A model generated the notes under the pieces. The model had not been told where the DNA came from, did no database searches, and worked only from the letters and a program-made list of their open reading frames with translations. DNA of 64,000 nt, from NCBI GenBank assembly GCA_024291935.2, contig JAGTYA010000025.1:12297501-12361500 (forward strand), given 5' to 3'. Positions 48,059 to 64,000 of this stretch are shown here, in pieces. Source of the stretch: Okapia johnstoni (lineage: Eukaryota; Chordata; Mammalia; Artiodactyla; Giraffidae). Every line of letters starts with the position of its first letter. Positions within the stretch are counted from its first letter, which is position 1. The position numbers were made by a program, and so were the translations under genes.

Positions 48059-49529
48059 AAGAATTATACTTTTGTGGGGAGAAAAGGTTGTCTACATCGC
48101 ATGTTAATCTGGGATCAGCATCAGTTTCCAGTAATCACCTGCTTCATCCGTCCTGGAAGCAGATGCCATTGCTATAGCCTCCAACACCTTCAGAGGCACT
48201 GGGCTTGGCATTGCCCGCTGGGAAAGTGCATCACGGGGTGTGTGGGGGGTGCTCTGGGCTGCAGAGACGCAGGGTCTCCTCGGAGACTGAAAGCCCTGCC
48301 TTGGGTGGCAGCTCTGTGCGAGGTGGACCCCCCTAAGAGCACCCGAGGGTAGGGGCTGCCGGCTGGGGCCACGCAGCCTCACCGGGTCTGTGGTCCTGCA
48401 GCACTCACACGGCACTGCCAGGACGAGCCAGCCTGGGAGCCAGCGTGATGGCTGAGCAGCCAACCTCGCCCAGACAGACCTGCTGGGCAGTCTCACGTGG
48501 AGCCTCCAGCCTTGTCCACGCTGCTTCTGGTCACAGCGAGGGCCACATGGACAAGAGATTGTGCCTCCGGGTCAGCCCTGACCTTTCCCAACAGACGAAG
48601 CAGAAGGCTCCTGTTGTACAGGAAGTTGCAAGATTCAGGTCAACTTATGAGAAATCAGGAAAAAACCGCCAGTGCATGTCCCGCCGATGATACCGTGAGC
48701 ACTGTTTTCAGAGGAGACTAGCGCAGGCGGACACGGGCGGAGGATGCCGCTCCTGGTCATAAGTCAGGCTTGTCTGCTCGCCCCTCACCAGCCATCTTTG
48801 GAGCCGAGTGCTGATCGAAAGGAAAGGTGCTTCAATCAGAAAAGCTGGCATCTGGGGAGAAGGGGACCCACGTCCCAGAACCAGCTTGCAGGATTCTGCT
48901 TGGCCATGAACGTTTTTAAAGGGGAAAGAGGGAATAACCTCAGTTAATCGCTGAGGGAGGAGGTCAGCTTCTCCGTCGTCTTCCATCGTGTGCAGACCCG
49001 CTGACACCTCCAGTCCCACTCGGCGCTCTGTCGTGCCCTCTCGGTCCACCTGCACGCTTGCTGAGGGGAGAGTGCGTTTGAGAGTCACTCTTTAATGCCT
49101 CGGTTCTTCATGCTTTTCTATTCCCAGGAAGGGAGCCCACCACTTAGCAGGGCGTGTGTCCCTCCAGTAGAGCAGGAGTCGGGGGCCAGGTTCAGTGTCA
49201 CCCAGTGAGCTCATCTTTATGGTTAAGGTCTGAGAACAGAGGGGAGCCAGCAGAAAGGGCCAAGAGAGCTGCTTGCAGATCGAGCTTGTCTGACGTGGTA
49301 CGAGGCCCGACCTCCCCGCCATCTGACACGTGCCTCTCTATTGGGTGATAACCAGTGCATATATCTGCTGTGGCGCCGGTCTGACTAGTTGGGCCCAACC
49401 GAACACCCTCCAGATACATTCACAGTCCAGCTTACCTACTGTAGGTTAGCTGTCCCTGAGGTTTTTACAGAAGCCGTGTGTGCTGAGTCAGCACGGTCCT
49501 GCCGTGTGCTGTCCTTTGATTCCCCCCAG

Positions 49530-49634
49530 GCACATCAGAGTGGTTTATTACAGCAGCTCCTCCAGCAGGATCCGGCGTATGACTACGACCTTATCGTCAT
49601 TGGTGGGGGCCCCGGGGGCCTCTCGTGCGCTCAG
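49530..49634 (+). CDS. TXNRD3: TXNRD3 exon 4: start of FAD domain
   Basis: Encodes residues 149-183. A short linker (AHQSGLLQQLLQQDPAYDY) joins the glutaredoxin to the reductase. The first FAD-binding strand DLIVIGGGPGG follows, with the GxGxxG motif at 173-178. The acceptor is CCCCAG and the donor GTGAGA, phase 0. This is the domain fusion point of the enzyme. Confidence 0.95.
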
Positions 49635-49845
49635 GTGAGAAGAAGCAACCCCCGTGGATGGTCCTCCCGGCGCTCGCCGTAAGCCTCCCTTCTGCCGTTG
49701 ATACTTAGGCCCTTCCAGTCTGCACTGCTGTTGCGGCATGGCTGGGTTAACAAAGAGGAGAGACTGTGTGTGGTCACGGACGCGGTCTCATCCTTCAGGG
49801 GAAGGTTGGGAAAATGACGAGGTCTCTGTGTGTCTTTGTTCGCAG

Positions 49846-49918
49846 GAAGCCGCCGTCCTGGGGAGGAAGGTCATGGTGCTGGACTTCGTGGTCCCGTCCC
49901 CCCGCGGCACGTCCTGGG
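49846..49918 (+). CDS. TXNRD3: TXNRD3 exon 5: FAD domain
   Basis: Encodes residues 184-207 and the first base of Gly208: EAAVLGRKVMVLDF and then VVPSPRGTSWG. The acidic Asp after the second strand (VMVLD) fits FAD ribose binding. The acceptor is CGCAG and the donor GTGAGC. The adjoining introns are short: intron 4 is 211 bp and intron 5 is 912 bp, with no recognised repeat. Confidence 0.95.
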
Positions 49919-50790
49919 GTGAGCAGCTCTCCTGCTCTCCTTGGGGGGGCTTGTTCTCTTTGGTTCTCGTCGGTCTCCCTCGGTCCTCACCACAGCCCCA
50001 GAGGGTAACCCGCCTGCCTCGGGCTGAGGAAACTGTCCCCAGTCCTGTGTTAACAAGAGGAGATGACAGAAAGATAATACCAAACTGATTAAGGAGGATT
50101 TTGCCAAGGGAAATTCCATGCCCCGAGTGTTCCACCACGTGTGCCAGGATGACTTTGCGCCCACCCGGGGGGTGTTTCACACGGTTGTGGTCCCGGAGCG
50201 GTGTGTACCCCGTCACGCTTGCCCAAGTTGGCCGTGACGCTTTCCTGTGTTTCTGCATCGATTTTATAACCGACCCCCTGGCTGCAAGAGGGTTAGCGTG
50301 TGGTCACCCCAAGTCCGTTTGGTACACACTTGTCCTCCTCCCCCCCCCTCCCCTTCCCGGGCACAGCCCTCCCCCCTGGGTGCCAGGAGGACACACTCTC
50401 GGAGGGCACTGCTGTGAGCGTCTGTCTCACCCTGTGTTGGTGAGAGTCCAGGCAGCTGGCAGCGGGTGGTGCCAGCCCAGAGGAGTCAGGGTTGCCCAGG
50501 GAAAGGCTAGAGGCCAGCCCTGCCTGGGCTCAGTGCAGCATTGCCCGGTTTGCCTGAGCCAGCTCTGACTGCCTCGTGGGCTGGCCTCAGGTGGAAGTCT
50601 TGAACTCTGTTCCCAGGAAACTGTTGAAATGCACATTGGAATTTGCTCATCCCCGGGCCCCCTACAGGGACCCTCGGTCACCATAACAAATCATTTTGTG
50701 TTGTGGTGTGTGATGGTGACCCCACAGCTGCCAAGTCTGTCATTTCCACGTTTTAATAGCACCACCTCTGCACGTGTACAAGCCACATGA

Positions 50791-53149
<2,359 letters not shown>

Positions 53150-53292
53150 TGAAGCACAGCTGGGCCACCATGACTGAGTCCATCCAGAGCCACATCTGCT
53201 CGCTGAACTGGGGCTACCGGCTGGCTCTGCGGGAGAAGGCAGTGACCTACGTCAATTCCTACGGGGAGTTTGTCGAGCACCACAAAGTCAAG
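53150..53292 (+). CDS. TXNRD3: TXNRD3 exon 7: FAD domain
   Basis: Encodes residues 248-295, [20 protein letters not shown] and then [16 protein letters not shown] to HHKVK. This is the region after the redox helix in the FAD domain. The acceptor is TCCCCAG. The donor is GTCGGT, with C at +3 and G at +4, a weak 5' splice site. Phase 1 in, phase 0 out. Confidence 0.94.
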
Positions 53293-53460
53293 GTCGGTCG
53301 GGCCTTTGGCCCTGTTGGTTGCCCCCCTTACTTCCGCCTGCTCCCGCATGAACCCGGGCTCCGTGGTCCGTGTTGAGGGCTGTAACCAGTGTGTGAGCAT
53401 CCTGATGTCCGATCACTCTGGTACTAGATGAAAAGTGAAGTTTGCTTTGCTTTTTTCAAG

Positions 53461-53576
53461 GCAACCAATGAAAAAGGACAGGAGGCATTTTATACTGCTG
53501 CAAAGTTCGTCATCGCAACAGGAGAGAGGCCGCGATACTTGGGAATCCGGGGAGACAAGGAGTACTGTATCACCAG
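53461..53576 (+). CDS. TXNRD3: TXNRD3 exon 8: FAD domain, ATG motif
   Basis: Encodes residues 296-333 and two bases of Ser334. It holds the [12 protein letters not shown] segment (ATG motif, 314-316), which marks the end of the first FAD half, and the GDKEYCIT segment before the NADPH domain. The acceptor is TTCAAG and the donor GTGCGG. Intron 7 is only 168 bp. Confidence 0.95.
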
Positions 53577-55212
<1,636 letters not shown>

Positions 55213-55305
55213 GTCCAGCAGCTGGAGAAGGGCCTGCCTGGGAGGCTGAAGGTAGTGGCTAAATCCACAGAAGGAAAGGAGACAACGGAGGGCATTTATA
55301 ACACG
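55213..55305 (+). CDS. TXNRD3: TXNRD3 exon 10: NADPH domain
   Basis: Encodes residues 410-440, VQQLEKGLPGRLKVVAKS and then TEGKETTEGIYNT. This is the part of the NADPH domain before the second conserved FAD/NADPH strand. The acceptor is CCAG and the donor GTGAGC, phase 0 on both sides. Confidence 0.94.
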
Positions 55306-55539
55306 GTGAGCATCTGCTGGGCGAGCAGGGGTGGACGGACACGCTCGTGAATTGGCGCAGATGAAACACGTGGGGAGATGATACCAGGATTGACTTTTTG
55401 ACTCTCTGTGAGAGTCTAGTACATATGGGATGTGTTGAGCTATTGATATTTGATGGGTTTTGGTGGCACACGAAGAATACGATGCTGAAATATGCAGGTG
55501 TCTGTAACTGTGCAGGGAACGAAATCTGGAAGCAGGTGT

Positions 55540-55722
55540 GAGTGGAAGTCGCTCAGTTGCATCCAACTCGTTGCAACTCCATGGACTATGGAATTCTCCA
55601 GGGCAGAATACTGGAGTGGGTAGCTGTTCCCTTCTCCAGGGGATCTTCCCAACCCAGGGACCAAACCCAGGTCTCCTGAACTGCAGGCAGATTCTTTACC
55701 AGCTGAGCCACATGCTAAGCCT
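55540..55722 (-). mobile_element. Bov-tA SINE
   Basis: Minus-strand copy with the BovB-like end at the left (GTCGCTCAGTTGCATCC) and the tRNA-like part at the right. Confidence 0.85.
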
Positions 55723-56149
55723 GGAAGCAGGTCTGCCTGCCTGCTTTTAATGCTCACTTCTGGGGAGTTAGATGTCTCGTACATTTCTGCATTTGACTAT
55801 TTTGCAATAAGCATTGATTATATTTTAGAATCAAAAGCAACAAAAACAAGCTATGTGAAATCTCCAAACAGTGTGAGTAGTCCGTGGACCCCTGGGTGGC
55901 AGCCGTTATAACTTAAACTCATGATAGTCAGATACCAACATTTCTCATGTAAACTGTAGTTTATTGCTAAACTGGATCAAACTATTCATGTATGTTTCAT
56001 ATACTCTAACAACATGATTTTTTTCAACTAGAAGTGAATGATGTTGCGAGGATGACCAAAGCCAAAGATAGGTGTAAGGAAAACAAACATAAAAACCAGC
56101 CCCGCTGGGATTTTGATCAGGGTTGTGATGGGTGTGTAACCAGTTGGAA

Positions 56150-57115
56150 GCACTCGATTCTGCAGTATCCAGGCTTCCAGTTCATGAACTTGGTATGTCT
56201 GCCCTTTGACCTAGGCCGTCTGTAATAGCCTCCAGCAAAGTTAGTACATTTCTCTATAGACATCAAGAACATCCTCTGTTAGATTTATTCCTAGGTATTT
56301 ACATATTTTAGTGTAGTTACAAAAAAACAAACGGTGTTTTTGAAAAAGTGTCGCTGTCCTTCACAGTCTGTTGCTGATATATAGAAAGGCTGCTCAGTTG
56401 TGTGATTCGATTCAGTGCTCAGTAATCTTGCGGAGCCCCTATTTGATCGTGTATCCCTAAATGGTTCAGCGTCTTCTTTGTTACCCATTCACAGCAAAGA
56501 CTTGGTTCCTTCTGTTGATTGCTTCCTTTTCCTCCTTTTTCCCACGTGAGGGCACCAGCCGCAGCCCCCCATGCAGAGTCGACAGAAACGCAGACCTAGG
56601 CACTCCAGCCTCGTTCTCGGGGTCGGGAGGGAGGTTTTCAGTGTTTCGTGGTTAAAGAGCAAGGTTTTCCATAGGGTTTTGGTCGATATTCTTAATCATG
56701 GTAAAGAAATCGCTTTCTGTTTCTTGTTTGCTGAGTTGTTTTTCTTGTTGTTATTTTGGCTTTTTGTCTGTTTGTTAAAAGTCATAAGCAGGTGTTCAGC
56801 TGTAAGAATGTTCCTTTTGTGGCTGTTAGTGATTTTTTTTCCTTTAATCTGTTAGTGTGTTGCATTACATTGATTTACAATCAACTTGATATTACCGGTG
56901 TAAATCCAACTGGATAATGAGTAGTTCTTTTTATGTTTTTTTAAATTTGGCCATTTAAAATTTTTCTATCAGTATTCATGAATTATATTGGCTTGTAATT
57001 TTCCTTTCACACATTGAAATTCCCAGATTTTGATATCAAAGTTATTCTAGCTCACGAAAGAAGTCCGTTTCTTCTTTTTCTCTTCTCTAGAAGCATTTGT
57101 GTACTACTAGAATTG
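56150..57115 (-). repeat. Old L1 LINE, ORF2 part
   Basis: AT-rich sequence that reads on the minus strand as decayed L1 ORF2, including a region near 56860-56910 typical of L1. Boundaries are approximate. Confidence 0.5.
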
Positions 57116-57126
57116 TTGTTTTTGTT

Positions 57127-58013
57127 CAGGTGCTAAATTGTGTCTGACTCTTTGCGACCCCGGGGACTGCAGCTTGCCAGGCCTCCCTGTCCATCACCAA
57201 CTCCCGGAGCTTGCTCAAACTCACGTCCATTGAGTCAGTGATACCATCCAACCATCTCATCCTCTGTCGTCCCCTTCTCCTCCTGCCTTCAATCTTTCCC
57301 AGCATCAGGGTCTTTTCCAGTGACTTGGCTCTTAGCATCAGCTGACCAAAGTATTGGAGCTTCAGTTTCAGCATCCATCCTTCCAATGAATATTCAGGGT
57401 TGATTTCCTTTAGGATGGACTGGTTGGATCTCCTTGCAGTCCAAGGGACTCTCAAGAGTCTTCTCCAACACCACAGTTCAAAAGCATCAATTCCTCAGCG
57501 CTCAGCCTTCTTGATGGCCCAGCTTTCACATCTGTACATGACTACCATAGCTTTGACTATATAGACCTTTGTTGGCAACGTGATGTCTCTGCTTTTTAAT
57601 ATTCTGTCTAGATTTGTCATAGCTTTTCTTCCAAGGAGCAAGCGTCTTTTAATTTCATGGCTGCAGTCACCATCTGCAGTGATTTTGGAGCCCAGAAAAA
57701 TAAAGTCTGACACTGTTTCCACTGTTTCCCCATCTATTTGCCATGAAGTGATGGGACCAGATGCCATGATCTTAGTTTTCTGAATGTTGAGCTTTAAGCC
57801 AACTTTTTCACTCTCCTCTTTCACTTTCATTAAGAGGCTCTTTAGTTCTTCTTCACTTTCTGCCATAAAGGTGGTGTCATCTGCATGTCTGAGGTTATTG
57901 ATATTTCTCCCGGCAATCTTGATTCCAGCTTGTGCTTCATCTAGCCCAGCGTTTCGGATGATGTACTCTGCATATAAGTTACATAAGCAGGGTGACAGTA
58001 TACAGCCTTGCAT
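57127..58013 (-). mobile_element. BovB LINE, RT and 3' end
   Basis: Minus-strand copy. The minus-strand frames 57495-58013 and 57126-57455 carry the RT C-terminal half and the 3' coding part. The YADD-equivalent motif is changed to HADD near 57888. The two frames are separated by a stop or indel near 57480. 5'-truncated. Confidence 0.92.
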
Positions 58014-58209
58014 GTTTGATAGAGTGGGCCTAGAATGTTCAGTGAAGATATGTTCAATATTCTTTAACAGTCAACGGGATGTTTAAGGCTGCTCTTTTTC
58101 TGCCAGCTTTTCCTGTTTAGTCATGATCTGGAGCTGTGCCGTCCATGCCCCTCGGGGCCCATCTGTGTGGTGTGTGTTGGTGGCTGGTTCTTATACACCT
58201 GTTCTTCTC

Positions 58210-59300
58210 CATATTCTTTTTCAATTATAGGTTATTAGAAGATATTTAATAATTTCCTGTGCTATACAGTAGGTCCTTGTTAATTATCTACTTTATATAT
58301 AGTCTTGTGTATCTATTAATTCCAAACTTCTAATTTATCCCTTCCTCCCCTTTCCCCTTTGGTAACCTTAAGTCTGTTTTCTGTGTCTGTTAGTCTGCTT
58401 CTGTTTTGTGAATAAGTTCATTTGTATCATTTCTTTAAGATTCTACATATAAGTGATACCAGGCGATATTTGTCTTTGTCTGACTTACTTCACTTAGTAT
58501 GATAATCTCTGCGTCCATCCATGTTGCTACAGTGGCATGATGTCTTTTTTATGGCTGAGTAGTATTCAACTGTATATGTTCACCACATCTTCATTATCCA
58601 CTCATCTGTCCGTGGACACTTAGGTTGCTTCCGCCACATAAATTTAAAACCAGCTTTCCAATTTCGAAGAAAAAGCCTGCTGAGATTTTGACTGAGATTG
58701 TATTGCTTATGTAGATGAATTTGGTAAAACTGACATCTTAAATTAACAGCGTTGATTTTTCCTGTACACAAACCTCTATACTTTTTCCGTTTATTATGTT
58801 TGCAAGTTCTTTAGTTTCTCTCAGCAACATTTTATCATTTTTCTCTGGAGGTCTTTCGTGTTAAATGTTTCTCTAAGTATTTCATATTTTTAAACTTCTG
58901 CAAATGATTTTTTAAATATTCAGCAGTTAGTTGGTAGTACAGAGAAGTACAAATGATTTTTCTGTATTGACCTTCTTAGGATTTGTTCTGCATAAAATAG
59001 TAGTTTTGTTTCTTCTTTCCAGTCTGTGTGCATTTTATTTCTTTTTCTCTTCTCATTACCTTGGCTAAGGCATCCACGTGGTGCTAAACAGAGACTGTGA
59101 GGGTCTCCCATGTCGGGGTGAGTGAGGAGCCCTTTCTCCACTGCGAGCGTGTACACCATCGGGGTCCTGCAGATTCTTTTGTCAGGCTGGGGACATGTGC
59201 TTCTAGTCCGAGATCACCAAGGCTTTTATTGAAATCCTCAAGGGTGCTTAGTTTTGTCAAATGCTGTCCCAGCTTCTATTGGGATGAGTAAGTTTTTTAC
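58210..59300 (-). repeat. Old L1 LINE, 3' UTR and ORF2
   Basis: The minus strand has the L1 3' end order at about 58220-58640, followed by ORF2-like sequence. No open frame of note. The right boundary is estimated. Confidence 0.6.
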
Positions 59301-59499
59301 TCTTTTATTCTGTTCAAATGATGAATTCCATTGATTGGTTTTTGTATGTTAAACCAGATTTGTATTTTGGGACAGGCCCAAAATACTTGGTCACGATCAA
59401 TTATCCTTCACTTATGTTGCTCTATTTTGTTTGCTGGCATCCGTTAAACGTTTTGCATCTGCGTTCATGGGGAGTGCTGGCTTCTGATTTTGTTTTTAA

Positions 59500-59780
59500 A
59501 TTGTTTATGTTTTGCCGCGCTGGGTCTCCGTTGCTGTGTGCGGGCTTTCGCTAGTGCCAGCGAGTGGGGGCTGCTCTTCCTTGCCGTGTGTGGGCTTCTC
59601 ACTGCGGGGGCCTCTCTTGTTCCTGCACGTGGGCTCTGGAGCATCCAGACTCAGTAGCTGTGGCCCAGGGGTTTAGTTGTCCCTCGGCACATGGGCTTTT
59701 CCCGGACCAGGAATCAAACCCACGTCCCCCGCATTGGCAGGCGGATTCTTAACCACTGAGCCTCCAGGGGTGTCCTCTCA
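59500..59780 (-). mobile_element. CHR-type SINE
   Basis: Minus-strand CHR element of about 280 bp, with the B-box region near 59708-59725 and the head at the right end. Confidence 0.85.
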
Positions 59781-60214
59781 AATTTTCTTTTCTTTTACTG
59801 CCCTTGTCTGACCTTGTGTCGGATATTTACACCTTACAAACAGGCCTGGGGATGTTGTCCCTCTTTCTTGTCCTGGACGCTTTGTGTATCATTGGTGCTT
59901 TTCTTAAGTGTCACATACACTTTACTAATGAGGTCACGTGGCTCTAGAGTTAACTCATGGAGAAGTTTATACACCGTGGATTTTCAGTCTCTGTGAGTAT
60001 GAAGCCCTTAATCTGCTTGAGCTTCCATAGCATCTAGGGGTTTACCACATGGGGACACAGGGAGAAAGTGACCATCTACCCACCAAGGAGAGAGGCCTCT
60101 GACCTCTCTCCTCAAGGAGAGAGGAGACTGACCTGCAGACTCTTGGTCTCAGGAGTCTGACCTCCAGAACTGAGAGGAACCTCATCCGGGGTACTTTGTT
60201 ATGTTCTGAACTAG

Positions 60215-60406
60215 CACCACTCTTCCCTGGTAGCTCAGTGGTAAGAAGTCCACCTGCCAATGCAAGAGACAAGGGTTCAATCCCCTGGAGAAGGGCGTGG
60301 CTACCCATTCCAGTATTCTTGCCTGGAGAACTGCATAGACAGAGGAGTCTGGCGGGCTACAAGTCCGTGGGGTCACAAAGAGTCAGACACGACTTATCGA
60401 CTGAAC
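60215..60406 (+). mobile_element. Bov-tA SINE
   Basis: Plus-strand copy from CTTCCCTGGTAGCTCAGTGG to the GACTTATCGACTGAACAAC end. Confidence 0.88.
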
Positions 60407-60512
60407 AACAACAGCCTTGTTGTACCTTGATCAACTCTGTAAAGGCCCATCTCCAAACACAGTCACATTCCGAGGTCCTGGGGGTCAGTGCCTCAGCATG
60501 AATTAGGGGAGG

Positions 60513-60654
60513 GGGTGTGGGGCAGCCTGTGATGTAGGGTTACTCAGAGTCATGTGGGTGTAAGTTTGCTAAATTCTATCTTTGGGTGTGGGGCAGCCTG
60601 TGATGTAGGGTTACTCAGAGTCATGTGGGTGTAAGTTTGCTAAATTCTATCTTT
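60513..60654. repeat. Perfect 71-bp tandem duplication
   Basis: Positions 60513-60583 and 60584-60654 are identical over all 71 bases by eye. Each unit begins GGGTGTGGGGCAGCCTGTGA. It lies 154 bp before exon 11. Confidence 0.9.
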
Positions 60655-60808
60655 GCAGGAATCTGCTTCATCTAAATTGTCAAATTGATTGGCATAGGCT
60701 GTTGATGACATTCTGTTGCTCTGGCAGCGTCTGAAGGATTCATCGTGGTGTTCTTGTTTTTGTTCCTGGTGTTGATGATCTGTGTTTCTGCCGTCTCTCT
60801 AAATGCAG

Positions 60809-60885
60809 GTTTTGTTAGCAATTGGTCGTGACTCCTGTACGAAGAAGTTAGGATTGGAGAAGATTGGTGTGAACATCAGTGAGAT
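60809..60885 (+). CDS. TXNRD3: TXNRD3 exon 11: end of NADPH domain
   Basis: Encodes residues 441-465 and two bases of residue 466. VLLAIGRDSCTKKLGLEKIG contains the conserved AIGR segment. The acceptor is TGCAG and the donor GTAAGT, phase 2 out. At the junction the split codon reads Met, where I recall Lys in human and mouse. Confidence 0.94.
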
Positions 60886-61580
<695 letters not shown>

Positions 61581-61821
61581 TAGAGGAAAATCAGTGTGCG
61601 TGCCTGGCCTGCCTCTTGAGAAACCTGTATGCAGGTCAGGAAGCAACAGTTAGAACTGGACATGAAACGACAGACTGGTTCCAAATAGGAAAAGGAGTAT
61701 GTCAAGGCTGTACATTGTCACCCTGCTTATTTAACTTCTATGCAGAGTACATCATGAGAAACGCTGGGCTGGAAGAAGCACAAGCTAGAGTCAAGATTGC
61801 CGGGAGAAATATCAATAACCT

Positions 61822-61831
61822 CAGATATGCA
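61822..61831. repeat. Target-site duplication, left copy (nested SINE)
   Basis: CAGATATGCA, part of the BovB coding sequence, repeated at 62111-62120. Confidence 0.8.
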
Positions 61832-62110
61832 TTGGAGAAGGCAGTGGCACCCCACTCCAGTACTCTTGCCTGGAAAATCCCATGGATGGAGGAGCCTGGT
61901 AGGCTACAGTCCATGGGGTCGCTAAGAGTCGGACACAACTGAGCGACTTCACTTTCACTTTTCCCTTTCATGCACTGGAGAAGGAAATGGCAACCCACTC
62001 CAGTGTTCTTGCCTGGAGAATCCCAGGGATGGCAGAGCCTGATGGGCTGCCGTCTATGGGGTCGCACAGAGTCGGACACGACTGAAGTGACTTAGCAGTA
62101 GCAGCAGCAG
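61832..62110 (+). mobile_element. BOV-A2 SINE nested in BovB
   Basis: Two BovB-derived monomers (start near 61833 and near 61975) and an AGCAGCAGCAG tail at about 62097-62110. Flanked by CAGATATGCA on both sides. Confidence 0.92.
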
Positions 62111-62120
62111 CAGATATGCA
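62111..62120. repeat. Target-site duplication, right copy (nested SINE)
   Basis: CAGATATGCA, identical to 61822-61831. Confidence 0.8.
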
Positions 62121-63062
62121 TATGACACCACGTATGGATGTGCGAGTTGGACTAAAAAGAAAGCTGAGCGCTGAAGAATTGATGCTTTTGAGCTGTGTTG
62201 TTGGAGAAGAGTCTTGAGAGTCCCTTGGACTGCAAGGAGATCCAACCAGTCCATCCTAAAGGAGATCAGTCCTGGGTGTTCATTGGAAGGACTGATGTTG
62301 AAGCTGCAACTCCAATACTTTGGCCACCTCATGCGAAGAGTTGACTCATTGGAAAAGACCCTAATGCTGGGTAGGATTGGGGGCAGGAGGAGAAGGGGAC
62401 GACAGAGGATGAGATGGTTGGATCACATCACCGACTCAATGGACAGGGATTTGGGTGGACTCTGGGAGTTGGTGATGGACAGGGAGGCCTGGCGTGCTGC
62501 GGTTCATGGGGTCGCAGAGTCGGACACGCCTGAGCGACTGGACTGAGTGCGTGTGTACTGTGTGCTCGTTTTGCTGGGAAGGCACCCCTGTGTCGTGTGC
62601 AGTTCCCTACTGTTTGCTGATGGTTTTGAATAAATACTTTATGAGCATCTTATGTTCAGGGTGTTGTCCTGGGTGATGCGGGGGCACCCAGGTGGGGCCG
62701 TCTTGTCTTCTGACTGGAGGGGTTGGGGAACATGTCCTGGGGGGGAGGGGTTGCTGCTCCAGCACTGGGGGCAGGCCCATGCGACTCGGGATGAGATGGG
62801 CTCAGCACGTGGCTGTCTCCCCTTGGCAGGCCGGCCTATCGCCCTGCCCGATGTGGTGGAAGGGCTTCCTGCTCATCCTTGCAGGAGTGTGGTCATGTGC
62901 GTGGCTGAGGGGTCCCGGTCTCACTGAAGCGGTCGGAGTCGGGGCTCCCCCGTCTGCTCAGTGACTCAGTTCCTGAACTGTGGTGGGTGATGGTCCCCTG
63001 CACTGGGCTATGCTTGTTTGTCTTCCGTTTATAAATATACATTCTATGGATTTTCACTGTAA

Positions 63063-64000
<938 letters not shown>

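Larger units (their letters stand above)
46952..49529 (+). other. TXNRD3: TXNRD3 intron 3
   Basis: Contains a Bov-tA (47083-47284) and a CHR SINE (47763-48058). The rest, including 48074-49529, is unique and has no recognised exon. Confidence 0.8.
55306..60808 (+). other. TXNRD3: TXNRD3 intron 10
   Basis: 5.5 kb, mostly repeats: Bov-tA, old L1, BovB, old L1, CHR, Bov-tA and a 71-bp tandem duplication. No exon was recognised inside. Confidence 0.85.
61605..62550 (+). mobile_element. BovB LINE with nested SINE and deletion
   Basis: The left part (61605-61831) covers the RT up to the RNINNLRYA segment. After the nested SINE the sequence passes from the TATGACACCAC region directly to the YGCESW-type region near 62133. 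About 400 bases of the other copies are therefore missing. The right part continues to the 3' tail near 62550. An old rearranged copy with no intact frame. Confidence 0.88.

Overview
The window is ruminant genomic DNA, most likely from a bovid. The main evidence is its repeats: BovB (RTE-type) LINEs, Bov-tA and BOV-A2 SINEs, CHR-type tRNA-derived SINEs and bovine-type L1 lie over older mammalian L1 and MIR remnants. Spliced GT-AG genes with CpG-island promoters confirm a vertebrate genome. No prokaryotic gene, CRISPR array or operon is present.

Two protein genes are recognised, arranged head to head. CHCHD6 (MIC25, a MICOS subunit of the mitochondrial inner membrane) is on the minus strand. 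Only its first coding exon (18185-18271) is in the window, inside a CpG island with a ZNF143-type site and a CCAAT box. Everything left of it (1-18184) is inferred to be CHCHD6 intron 1. TXNRD3 (thioredoxin-glutathione reductase, a testis-enriched selenoprotein) is on the plus strand. Thirteen coding exons (37564-63212) were assembled with consistent reading phase. They encode the N-terminal glutaredoxin domain, the FAD domain with the CVNVGC redox centre, the NADPH domain and the start of the dimer-interface domain. The last exons, with the Gly-Cys-Sec-Gly end and the SECIS element, lie beyond the right edge.

Layout: 1-18184, CHCHD6 intron with three BovB copies, two old L1 remnants and MIRs. 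17640-18720, CHCHD6 CpG island. 18.7-37.1 kb, spacer between the genes with a retroviral-type LTR, two orphan CpG islands, a BovB copy with reverse-transcriptase coding sequence and many SINEs. 37.08-38.2 kb, TXNRD3 CpG island with a GC-box minisatellite. 37.8-64.0 kb, TXNRD3 exons separated by repeat-rich introns.

The most interesting points are these. TXNRD3 exon 1 has no in-frame ATG, and the codon aligned with the CUG start reported in mouse appears to be an Arg codon here. A minisatellite of GC boxes sits directly upstream of that exon. Intron 10 holds a perfect 71-bp tandem duplication. Several transposon insertions are nested with readable target-site duplications. Nothing seen amounts to an undescribed biological system; the findings are unusual features of a normal mammalian locus.
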